DNA from: Sthenelais limicola
Taxonomy: Eukaryota > Annelida > Polychaeta > Phyllodocida > Sigalionidae
DNA length: 64,000 bases
Direction: 5' to 3'
Assembly: GCA_942159475.1 (NCBI GenBank)
Contig: OW804094.1
Coordinates: forward strand, 53,130,966 to 53,194,965
Under the pieces are notes generated by a model that saw only the letters and a program-made list of their open reading frames with translations, was not told the origin of the DNA and did no database searches. Each line of letters begins with the position of its first letter. Within the stretch, counting starts at the first letter, position 1. A program made the translations under genes and the position numbers. Below are positions 50,801 to 62,800 of the stretch, one piece after another.

Positions 50801-53800
50801 TGTCAATATGTGTCTTTCTTGAATATATCTCGTATTTACTTGTCTTTCTCTCCCTCTCTATCAGCACCCCTCCCTCCCCCATCTTCTACCATTTCATCCT
50901 CTCCCTGGAACTTTCTTAACCTCCTTAATCCATTCTGCCTTCCTATACCCCTCTAATCACTCTTGCTCATCCTCCCTTTTCCATGCACACTATCTTTTCA
51001 TCCTCTCCCCCTCCCTAGCTCTTTCTATCCCCTCTCCCCCTAGTATCTTTTTGCTGTCCCAATCCACCTCCTCCTTCCTAGCCTCCAGTTGCCTTCCTAG
51101 CCTACTCTCTGTTTCTGTTCCTCTGTCTCTCTTCTGAATCCCCCTTTTTTCTCCTCTTTCTCCTCTCTCTATCTCTATATCTCCCCATAACCCACCCTCC
51201 TCCACCTCTGAAAGCCCATGTGGTGAGGCACTTGAGTTGTGGTGGAGTCTGGTGGCAAATACAGGAGGTAACTAACAGAGGTAGCTCTAGTTCTTCCATA
51301 AATCATCAGGTGTCAGGTCTGAGCCATTGGCTAGTAAGTTCTGCCTTCTATGTTCTCTACATATTCAAGAAACAGTTGACAATTAAGAGTCTGAAGCTTA
51401 TCTTTCCTCTGTCTCCTAGCCCTCCCAATCAATAGTTCACTTTGTCAGTCTTGCAAAGCCCCCTAGAAGGCCATTTCCTTCAAATGTATGCCTAGTTTCA
51501 TTTCATTCCCATGCTTTTCTAGCATGTCTCTTACCTCATACCTGGCCATTGCTCTCTCTCTCTCCCATTCTCCTCTGGCTCTGTACACCTCCATTATCTC
51601 CTCTCCAGGCCTCTATGTCCAACTTCATCTGTCTGTCTGTCAATATGTGTCTTTCTTGAATATATCTCATATTTACTTGTCTTTCTCTCCCTCTCTATCA
51701 GCACCCCTCCCTCCCCCATCTTCTACCATTTCATCCTCTCCCTGGAACTTTCTTAACCTCCCTAATCCATTCTGCCTCCCTATACCCCTCTAATCACTCT
51801 TGCTCATCCTCCCTTTTCCATGCACACTATCTCTTCATCCTCCCCCCCTCCCTAGCTCTTTCTATCCTCTCTCCCCCTAGTATCTTTTTGCTGTCCCAAT
51901 CCACCTCCTCCTTCCTAGCCTCCAGTTGCCTTCCTAGCCTACTCTCTGTTTCTGTTCCTCTGTCTCTCTTCTGAATCCCCCTTTCCTTTCTCATCTTTCT
52001 CCTCTCTCTATCTCTATATCTCCCCATAACCCACCCTTCTCCACCTCTGAAAGCCCATATGGTGAGGCACTTGACTTGTGGTGGAGTCTGGTGGCAAATA
52101 CAGGAGGTAACTAACAGTGGTGGCTCTAGTTCTTCCATAAATCATCAGGTGTCAGGTCTGAGCCATTGGCTAGCAAGTTCTGCCTTCTATGTTCTCTACT
52201 TATTTAAGAAACAGTTGACAATTAAGAGTCTGAAGCTTATCTTTCCTCTGTCTCCTAGCCCTCCCAATCAATAGTTCACTTTGTCAGTCTTGCAAAGCCC
52301 CCTAGAAGGCCATTTCCTTCAAATGTATGCCTAGTTTCATTTCATTCCCATGCTTTTCTAGCATGCCTCTGTCCTCATACCTGGCCATTGCTCTCTCTCT
52401 CTCCCATTCTCCTCTGGCTCTGTACACCTCCATTATCTCCTCTCCAGGCCTCTATGTCCAACTTCATCTGTCTTTCTGTCAATATGTGTCTTTCTTGAAT
52501 ATATCTCGTATTTACTTGTCTTTCTCTCCCTCTCTATCAGCACCCCTCCCTCCCCCATCTTCTACCATTTCATCCTCTCCCTGGAACTTTCTTAACCTCC
52601 CTAATCCATTCTGCCTTCCTATACCCCTCTAATCACTCTTGCTCATCCTCCCTTTTCCATGCACACTATCTCTTCATCCTCTCCCCCTCCCTAGCTCTTT
52701 CTATCCTCTCTCCCCCTAGTATCTTTTTGCTGTCCCAATCCACCTCCTCCTTCCTAGCCTCCAGTTGCCTTCCTAGCCTACTCTCTGTTTCTGTTCCTCT
52801 GTCTCTCTTCTGAATCCCCCTTTCCTTTCTCATCTTTCTCCTCTCTCTATCTCTATATCTCCCCATAACCCACCCTTCTCCACCTCTGAAAGCCCATGTG
52901 GTGAGGCACTTGACTTGTGGTGGAGTCTGGTGGCAAATACAGGAGGTAACTAACAGTGGTAGCTCTAGTTCTTCCATAAATCATCAGGTGTCAGGTCTGA
53001 GCCATTGGCTAGCAAGTTCTGCCTTCTATGTTCTCTACATATTTAAGAAACAGTTGACAATTAAGAGTCTGAAGCTTATCTTTCCTCTGTCTCCTAGCCC
53101 TCCCAATCAATAGTTCACTTTGTCAGTCTTGCAAAGCCCCCTAGAAGGCCATTTCCTTCAAATGTATGCCTAGTTTCATTTCATTCCCATGCTTTTCTAG
53201 CATGCCTCTGTCCTCATACCTGGCCATTGCTCTCTCTCTCTCCCATTCTCCTCTGGCTCTGTACACCTCCATTATCTCCTCTCCAGGCCTCTATGTCCAA
53301 CTTCATCTGTCTTTCTGTCAATATGTGTCTTTCTTGAATATATCTCGTATTTACTTGTCTTTCTCTCCCTCTCTATCAGCACCCCTCCCTCCCCCATCTT
53401 CTACCATTTCATCCTCTCCCTGGAACTTTCTTAACCTCCTTAATCCATTCTGCCTTCCTATACCCCTCTAATCACTCTTGCTCATCCTCCCTTTTCCATG
53501 CACACTATCTCTTCATCCTCTCCCCCTCCCTAGCTCTTTCTATCCTCTCTCCCCCTAGTATCTTTTTGCTGTCCCAATTCACCTCCTCCTTCCTAGCCTC
53601 CAGTTGCCTTCCTAGCCTACTCTCTGTTTCTGTTCCTCTGTCTCTCTTCTGAATCCCCCTTTCCTTTCTCATCTTTCTCCTCTCTCTATCTCTATATCTC
53701 CCCATAACCCACCCTTCTCCACCTCTGAAAGCCCATGTGGTGAGGCACTTGACTTGTGGTGGAGTCTGGTGGCAAATACAGGAGGTAACTAACAGTGGTG

Positions 53801-56800
53801 GCTCTAGTTCTTCCATAAATCATCAGGTGTCAGGTGTGAGCCATTGGCTAGTAAGTTCTGCCTTCTATGTTCTCTACATATTTAAGAAACAGTTGACAAT
53901 TAAGAGTCTGAAGCTTATCTTTCCTCTGTCTCCTAGCCCTCCCAATCAATAGTTCACTTTGTCAGTCTTGCAAAGCCCCCTAGAAGGCCATTTCCTTCAA
54001 ATGTATGCCTAGTTTCATTTCATTCCCATGCTTTTCTAGCATGCCTCTGTCCTCATACCTGGCCATTGCTCTCTCTCTCTCCCATTCTCCTCTGGCTCTG
54101 TACACCTCCATTATCTCCTCTCCAGGCCTCTATGTCCAACTTCATCTGTCTTTCTGTCAATATGTGTCTTTCTTGAATATATCTCATATTTACTTGTCTT
54201 TCTCTCCCTCTCTATCAGCACCCCTTCCTCCCCCATCTTCTACCATTTCATCCTCTCCCTGGAACTTTCTTAACCTCCCTAATCCATTCTGCCTCCCTAT
54301 ACCCCTCTAATCACTCTTGCTCATCCTCCCTTTTCCATGCACACTATCTCTTCATCCTCTCCCCCTCCCTATCTCTTTCTATCCTCTCTCCCCCTAGTAT
54401 CTTTTTGCTGTCCCAATCCACCTCCTCCTTCCTAGCCTCCAGTTGCCTTCCTAGCCTACTCTCTGTTTCTGTTCCTCTGTCTCTCTTCTGAATCCCCCTT
54501 TCCTTTCTCATCTTTCTCCTCTCTCTATCTCTATCTCCCCATAACCCACCCTTCTCCACCTCTGAAAGCCCATGTGGTGAGGCACTTGACTTGTGGTGGA
54601 GCCTGGTGGCAAATACAGGAGGTAACTAACAGTGGTGGCTCTAGTTCTTCCATAAATCATCAGGTGTCAGGTGTGAGCCATTGGCTAGCAAGTTCTGCCT
54701 TCTATGTTCTCTACATATTTAAGAAACAGTTGACAATTAAGAGTCTGAAGCTTATCTTTCCTCTGTCTCCTAGCCCTCCCAATCAATAGTTCACTTTGCC
54801 AGTCTTGCAAAGCCCCCTAGAAGGCCATTTCCTTCAAATGTATGCCTAGTTTCATTTCATTCCCATGCTTTTCTAGCATGCCTCTGTCCTCATACCTGGC
54901 CATTGCTCTCTCTCTCTCCCATTCTCCTCTGGCTCTGTACACCTCCATTATCTCCTCTCCAGGCCTCTATGTCCAACTTCATCTGTCTTTCTGTCAATAT
55001 GTGTCTTTCTTGAATATATCTCGTATTTACTTGTCTTTCTCTCCCTCTCTATCAACACCCCTCCCTCCCCCATCTTCTACCATTTCATCCTCTCCCTGGA
55101 ACTTTCTTAACCTCCCTAATCCATTCTGCCTTCCTATACCCCTCTAATCACTCTTGCTCATCCTCCCTTTTCCATGCACACTATCTCTTCATCCTCTCCC
55201 CCTCCCTAGCTCTTTCTATCCTCTCTCCCCCTAGTATCTTTTTGCTGTCCCAATCCACCTCCTCCTTCCTAGCCTCCAGTTGCCTTCCTAGCCTACTCTC
55301 TGTTTCTGTTCCTCTGTCTCTCTTCTGAATCCCCCTTTCCTTTCTCATCTTTCTCCTCTCTCTATCTCTATATCTCCCCATAACCCACCCTTCTCCACCT
55401 CTGAAAGCCCATGTGGTGAGGCACTTGACTTGTGGTGGAGTCTGGTGGCAAATACAGGAGGTAACTAACAGAGGTAGCTCTAGTTCTTCCATAAATCATC
55501 AGGTGTCAGGTCTGAGCCATTGGCTAGTAAGTTCTGCCTTCTATGTTCTCTACATATTCAAGAAACAGTTGACAATTAAGAGTCTGAAGCTTATCTTTCC
55601 TCTGTCTCCTAGCCCTCCCAATCAATAGTTCACTTTGCCAGTCTTGCAAAGCCCCCTCGAAGGCCATTTCCTTCAAATGTATGCCTAGTTTCATTTCATT
55701 CCCATGCTTTTCTAGCATGCCTCTGTCCTCATACCTGGCCATTGCTCTCTCTCTCTCCCATTCTCCTCTGGCTCTGTACACCTCCATTATCTCCTCTCCA
55801 GGCCTCTATGTCCAACTTCATCTGTCTTTCTGTCAATATGTGTCTTTCTTGAATATATCTCGTATTTACTTGTCTTTCTCTCCCTCTCTATCAACACCCC
55901 TCCCTCCCCCATCTTCTACCATTTCATCCTCTCCCTGGAACTTTCTTAACCTCCCTAATCCATTCTGCCTTCCTATACCCCTCTAATCACTCTTGCTCAT
56001 CCTCCCTTTTCCATGCACACTATCTCTTCATCCTCTCCCCCTCCCTAGCTCTTTCTATCCTCTCTCCCCCTAGTATCTTTTTGCTGTCCCAATCCACCTC
56101 CTCCTTCCTAGCCTCCAGTTGCCTTCCTAGCCTACTCTCTGTTTCTGTTCCTCTGTCTCTCTTCTGAATCCCCCTTTCCTTTCTCATCTTTCTCCTCTCT
56201 CTATCTCTATATCTCCCCATAACCCACCCTTCTCCACCTCTAAAAGCCCATGTGGTGAGGCACTTGACTTGTGGTGGAGTCTGGTGGCAAATACAGGAGG
56301 TAACTAACAGAGGTAGCTCTAGTTCTTCCATAAATCATCAGGTGTCAGGTCTGAGCCATTGGCTAGTAAGTTCTGCCTTCTATGTTCTCTACATATTCAA
56401 GAAACAGTTGACAATTAAGAGTCTGAAGCTTATCTTTCCTCTGTCTCCTAGCCCTCCCAATCAATAGTTCACTTTGTCAGTCTTGCAAAGCCCCCTCGAA
56501 GGCCATTTCCTTCAAATGTATGCCTAGTTTCATTTCATTCCCATGCTTTTCTAGCATGCCTCTGTCCTCATACCTGGCCATTGCTCTCTCTCTCTCCCAT
56601 TCTCCTCTGGCTCTGTACACCTCCATTATCTCCTCTCCAGGCCTCTATGTCCAACTTCATCTGTCTTTCTGTCAATATGTGTCTTTCTTGAATATATCTC
56701 GTATTTACTTGTCTTTCTCTCCCTCTCTATCAGCACCCCTCCCTCCCCCATCTTCTACCATTTTATCCTCTCCCTGGAACTTTCTTAACCTCCCTAATCC

Positions 56801-59800
56801 ATTCTGCCTTCCTATACCCCTCTAATCACTCTTGCTCATCCTCCCTTTTCCATGCACACTATCTCTTCATCCTCTCCCCCTCCCTAGCTCTTTCTATCCT
56901 CTCTCCCCCTAGTATCTTTTTGCTGTCCCAATCCACCTCCTCCTTCCTAGCCTCCAGTTGCCTTCCTAGCCTACTCTCTGTTTCTGTTCCTCTGTCTCTC
57001 TTCTGAATCCCCCTTTCCTTTCTCATCTTTCTCCTCTCTCTATCTCTATATCTCCCCATAACCCACCCTTCTCCACCTCTGAAAGCCCATGTGGTGAGGC
57101 ACTTGACTTGTGGTGGAGTCTGGTGGCAAATACAGGAGGTAACTAACAGATGTAGCTCTAGTTCTTCCATAAATCATCAGGTGTCAGGTCTGAGCCATTG
57201 GCTAGTAAGTTCTGCCTTCTATGTTCTCTACATATTCAAGAAACAGTTGACAATTAAGAGTCTGAAGCTTATCTTTCCTCTGTCTCCTAGCCCTCCCAAT
57301 CAATAGTTCACTTTGTCAGTCTTGCAAAGCCCCCTAGAAGGCCATTTCCTTCAAATGTATGCCTAGTTTCATTTCATTCCCATGCTTTTCTAGCATGCCT
57401 CTGTCCTCATACCTGGCCATTGCTCTCTCTCTCTCCCATTCTCCTCTGGCTCTGTACACCTCCATTATCTCCTCTCCAGGCCTCTATGTCCAACTTCATC
57501 TGTCTTTCTGTCAATATGTGTCTTTCTTGAATATATCTCGTATTTACTTGTCTTTCTCTCCCTCTCTATCAGCACCCCTCCCTCCCCCATCTTCTACCAT
57601 TTTATCCTCTCCCTGGAACTTTCTTAACCTCCCTAATCCATTCTGCCTTCCTATACCCCTCTAATCACTCTTGCTCATCCTCCCTTTTCCATGCACACTA
57701 TCTCTTCATCCTCTCCCCCTCCCTAGCTCTTTCTATCCTCTCTCCCCCTAGTATCTTTTTGCTGTCCCAATCCACCTCCTCCTTCCTAGCCTCCAGTTGC
57801 CTTCCTAGCCTACTCTCTGTTTCTGTTCCTCTGTCTCTCTTCTGAATCCCCCTTTCCTTTCTCATCTTTCTCCTCTCTCTATCTCTATATCTCCCCATAA
57901 CCCACCCTTCTCCACCTCTGAGAGCCCATGTGGTGAGGCACTTGACTTGTGGTGGAGTCTGGTGGCAAATACAGGAGGTAACTAACACAGGTAGCTCTAG
58001 TTCTTCCATAAATCATCAGGTGTCAGGTCTGAGCCATTGGCTAGTAAGTTCTGCCTTCTATGTTCTCTACATATTCAAGAAACAGTTGACAATTAAGAGT
58101 CTGAAGCTTATCTTTCCTCTGTCTCCTAGCCCTCCCAATCAATAGTTCACTTTGTCAGTCTTGCAAAGCCCCCTCGAAGGCCATTTCCTTCAAATGTATG
58201 CCTAGTTTCATTTCATTCCCATGCTTTTCTAGCATGTCTCTTACCTCATACCTGGCCATTGCTCTCTCTCTCTCCCATTCTCCTCTGGCTCTGTACACCT
58301 CCATTATCTCCTCTCCAGGCCTCTATGTCCAACTTCATCTGTCTTTCTGTCAATATGTGTCTTTCTTGAATATATCTCGTATTTACTTGTCTTTCTCTCC
58401 CTCTCTATCAGCACCCCTCCCTCCCCCATCTTCTACCATTTCATCCTCTCCCTGGAACTTTCTTAACCTCCTTAATCCATTCTGCCTTCCTATACCCCTC
58501 TAATCACTCTTGCTCATCCTCCCTTTTCCATGCACACTATCTCTTCATCCTCTCCCCCTCCCTAGCTCTTTCTATCCTCTCTCCCCCTAGTATCTTTTTG
58601 CTGTCCCAATCCACCTCCTCCTTCCTAGCCTCCAGTTGCCTTCCTAGCCTACTCTCTGTTTCTGTTCCTCTGTCTCTCTTCTGAATCCCCCTTTCCTTTC
58701 TCATCTTTCTCCTCTCTCTATCTCTATATCTCCCCATAACCCACCCTTCTCCACCTCTGAAAGCCCATGTGGTGAGGCACTTGACTTGTGGTGGAGTCTG
58801 GTGGCAAATACAGGAGGTAACTAACAGTGGTAGCTCTAGTTCTTCCATAAATCATCAGGTGTCAGGTCTGAGCCATTGGCTAGCAAGTTCTGCCTTCTAT
58901 GTTCTCTACATATTTAAGAAACAGTTGACAATTAAGAGTCTGAAGCTTATCTTTCCTCTGTCTCCTAGCCCTCCCAATCAATAGTTCACTTTGTCAGTCT
59001 TGCAAAGCCCCCTAGAAGGCCATTTCCTTCAAATGTATGCCTAGTTTCATTTCATTCCCATGCTTTTCTAGCATGCCTCTGTCCTCATACCTGGCCATTG
59101 CTCTCTCTCTCTCCCATTCTCCTCTGGCTCTGTACACCTCCATTATCTCCTCTCCAGGCCTCTATGTCCAACTTCATCTGTCTTTCTGTCAATATGTGTC
59201 TTTCTTGAATATATCTCATATTTACTTGTCTTTCTCTCCCTCTCTATCAGCACCCCTCCCTCCCCCATCTTCTACCATTTCATCCTCTCCCTGGAACTTT
59301 CTTAACCTCCTTAATCCATTCTGCCTTCCTATACCCCTCTAATCACTCTTGCTCATCCTCCCTTTTCCATGCACACTATCTCTTCATCCTCTCCCCCTCC
59401 CTAGCTCTTTCTATCCTCTCTCCCCCTAGTATCTTTTTGCTGTCCCAATTCACCTCCTCCTTCCTAGCCTCCAGTTGCCTTCCTAGCCTACTCTCTGTTT
59501 CTGTTCCTCTGTCTCTCTTCTGAATCCCCCTTTCCTTTCTCATCTTTCTCCTCTCTCTATCTCTATATCTCCCCATAACCCACCCTTCTCCACCTCTGAA
59601 AGCCCATGTGGTGAGGCACTTGACTTGTGGTGGAGTCTGGTGGCAAATACAGGAGGTAACTAACAGTGGTGGCTCTAGTTCTTCCATAAATCATCAGGTG
59701 TCAGGTGTGAGCCATTGGCTAGTAAGTTCTGCCTTCTATGTTCTCTACATATTTAAGAAACAGTTGACAATTAAGAGTCTGAAGCTTATCTTTCCTCTGT

Positions 59801-62800
59801 CTCCTAGCCCTCCCAATCAATAGTTCACTTTGTCAGTCTTGCAAAGCCCCCTAGAAGGCCATTTCCTTCAAATGTATGCCTAGTTTCATTTCATTCCCAT
59901 GCTTTTCTAGCATGCCTCTGTCCTCATACCTGGCCATTGCTCTCTCTCTCTCCCATTCTCCTCTGGCTCTGTACACCTCCATTATCTCCTCTCCAGGCCT
60001 CTATGTCCAACTTCATCTGTCTTTCTGTCAATATGTGTCTTTCTTGAATATATCTCGTATTTACTTGTCTTTCTCTCCCTCTCTATCAGCACCCCTCCCT
60101 CCCCCATCTTCTACCATTTCATCCTCTCCCTGGAACTTTCTTAACCTCCTTAATCCATTCTGCCTTCCTATACCCCTCTAATCACTCTTGCTCATCCTCC
60201 CTTTTCCATGCACACTATCTCTTCATCCTCTCCCCCTCCCTAGCTCTTTCTATCCTCTCTCCCCCTAGTATCTTTTTGCTGTCCCAATCCACCTCCTCCT
60301 TCCTAGCCTCCAGTTGCCTTCCTAGCCTACTCTCTGTTTCTGTTCCTCTGTCTCTCTTCTGAATCCCCCTTTCCTTTCCCATCTTTCTCCTCTCTCTATC
60401 TCTATATCTCCCCATAACCCACCCTTCTCCACCTCTGAAAGCCCATGTGGTGAGGCACTTGACTTGTGGTGGAGTCTGGTGGCAAATACAGGAGGTAACT
60501 AACAGTGGTAGCTCTAGTTCTTCCATAAATCATCAGGTGTCAGGTCTGAGCCATTGGCTAGCAAGTTCTGCCTTCTATGTTCTCTACATATTTAAGAAAC
60601 AGTTGACAATTAAGAGTCTGAAGCTTATCTTTCCTCTGTCTCCTAGCCCTCCCAATCAATAGTTCACTTTGTCAGTCTTGCAAAGCCCCCTAGAAGGCCA
60701 TTTCCTTCAAATGTATGCCTAGTTTCATTTCATTCCCATGCTTTTCTAGCATGCCTCTGTCCTCATACCTGGCCATTGCTCTCTCTCTCTCCCATTCTCC
60801 TCTGGCTCTGTACACCTCCATTATCTCCTCTCCAGGCCTCTATGTCCAACTTCATCTGTCTTTCTGTCAATATGTGTCTTTCTTGAATATATCTCCTATT
60901 TACTTGTCTTTCTCTCCCTCTCTATCAGCACCCCTCCCTCCCCCATCTTCTACCATTTCATCCTCTCCCTGGAACTTTCTTAACCTCCTTAATCCATTCT
61001 GCCTTCCTATACCCCTCTAATCACTCTTGCTCATCCTCCCTTTTCCATGCACACTATCTCTTCATCCTCTCCCCCTCCCTAGCTCTTTCTATCCTCTCTC
61101 CCCCTAGTATCTTTTTGCTGTCCCAATTCACCTCCTCCTTCCTAGCCTCCAGTTGCCTTCCTAGCCTACTCTCTGTTTCTGTTCCTCTGTCTCTCTTCTG
61201 AATCCCCCTTTCCTTTCTCATCTTTCTCCTCTCTCTATCTCTATATCTCCCCATAACCCACCCTTCTCCACCTCTGAAAGCCCATGTGGTGAGGCACTTG
61301 ACTTGTGGTGGAGTCTGGTGGCAAATACAGGAGGTAACTAACAGTGGTGGCTCTAGTTCTTCCATAAATCATCAGGTGTCAGGTGTGAGCCATTGGCTAG
61401 TAAGTTCTGCCTTCTATGTTCTCTACATATTTAAGAAACAGTTGACAATTAAGAGTCTGAAGCTTATCTTTCCTCTGTCTCCTAGCCCTCCCAATCAATA
61501 GTTCACTTTGTCAGTCTTGCAAAGCCCCCTAGAAGGCCATTTCCTTCAAATGTATGCCTAGTTTCATTTCATTCCCATGCTTTTCTAGCATGCCTCTGTC
61601 CTCATACCTGGCCATTGCTCTCTCTCTCTCCCATTCTCCTCTGGCTCTGTACACCTCCATTATCTCCTCTCCAGGCCTCTATGTCCAACTTCATCTGTCT
61701 TTCTGTCAATATGTGTCTTTCTTGAATATATCTCATATTTACTTGTCTTTCTCTCCCTCTCTATCAGCACCCCTTCCTCCCCCATCTTCTACCATTTCAT
61801 CCTCTCCCTGGAACTTTCTTAACCTCCCTAATCCATTCTGCCTCCCTATACCCCTCTAATCACTCTTGCTCATCCTCCCTTTTCCATGCACACTATCTTT
61901 TCATCCTCTCCCCCTCCCTAGCTCTTTCTATCCTCTCTCCCCCTAGTATCTTTTTGCTGTCCCAATCCACCTCCTCCTTCCTAGCCTCCAGTTGCCTTCC
62001 TAGCCTACTCTCTGTTTCTGTTCCTCTGTCTCTCTTCTGAATCCCCCTTTCCTTTCTCATCTTTCTCCTCTCTCTATATCTCCCCATAACCCACCCTTCT
62101 CCACCTCTGAAAGCCCATGTGGTGAGGCACTTGACTTGTGGTGGAGCCTGGTGGCAAATACAGGAGGTAACTAACAGTGGTGGCTCTAGTTCTTCCATAA
62201 ATCATCAGGTGTCAGGTGTGAGCCATTGGCTAGCAAGTTCTGCCTTCTATGTTCTCTACATATTTAAGAAACAGTTGACAATTAAGAGTCTGAAGCTTAT
62301 CTTTCCTCTGTCTCCTAGCCCTCCCAATCAATAGTTCACTTTGCCAGTCTTGCAAAGCCCCCTAGAAGGCCATTTCCTTCAAATGTATGCCTAGTTTCAT
62401 TTCATTCCCATGCTTTTCTAGCATGCCTCTGTCCTCATACCTGGCCATTGCTCTCTCTCTCTCCCATTCTCCTCTGGCTCTGTACACCTCCATTATCTCC
62501 TCTCCAGGCCTCTATGTCCAACTTCATCTGTCTTTCTGTCAATATGTGTCTTTCTTGAATATATCTCGTATTTACTTGTCTTTCTCTCCCTCTCTATCAA
62601 CACCCCTCCCTCCCCCATCTTCTACCATTTCATCCTCTCCCTGGAACTTTCTTAACCTCCCTAATCCATTCTGCCTTCCTATACCCCTCTAATCACTCTT
62701 GCTCATCCTCCCTTTTCCATGCACACTATCTCTCCATCCTCTCCCCCTCCCTAGCTCTTTCTATCCTCTCTCCCCCTAGTATCTTTTTGCTGTCCCAATC

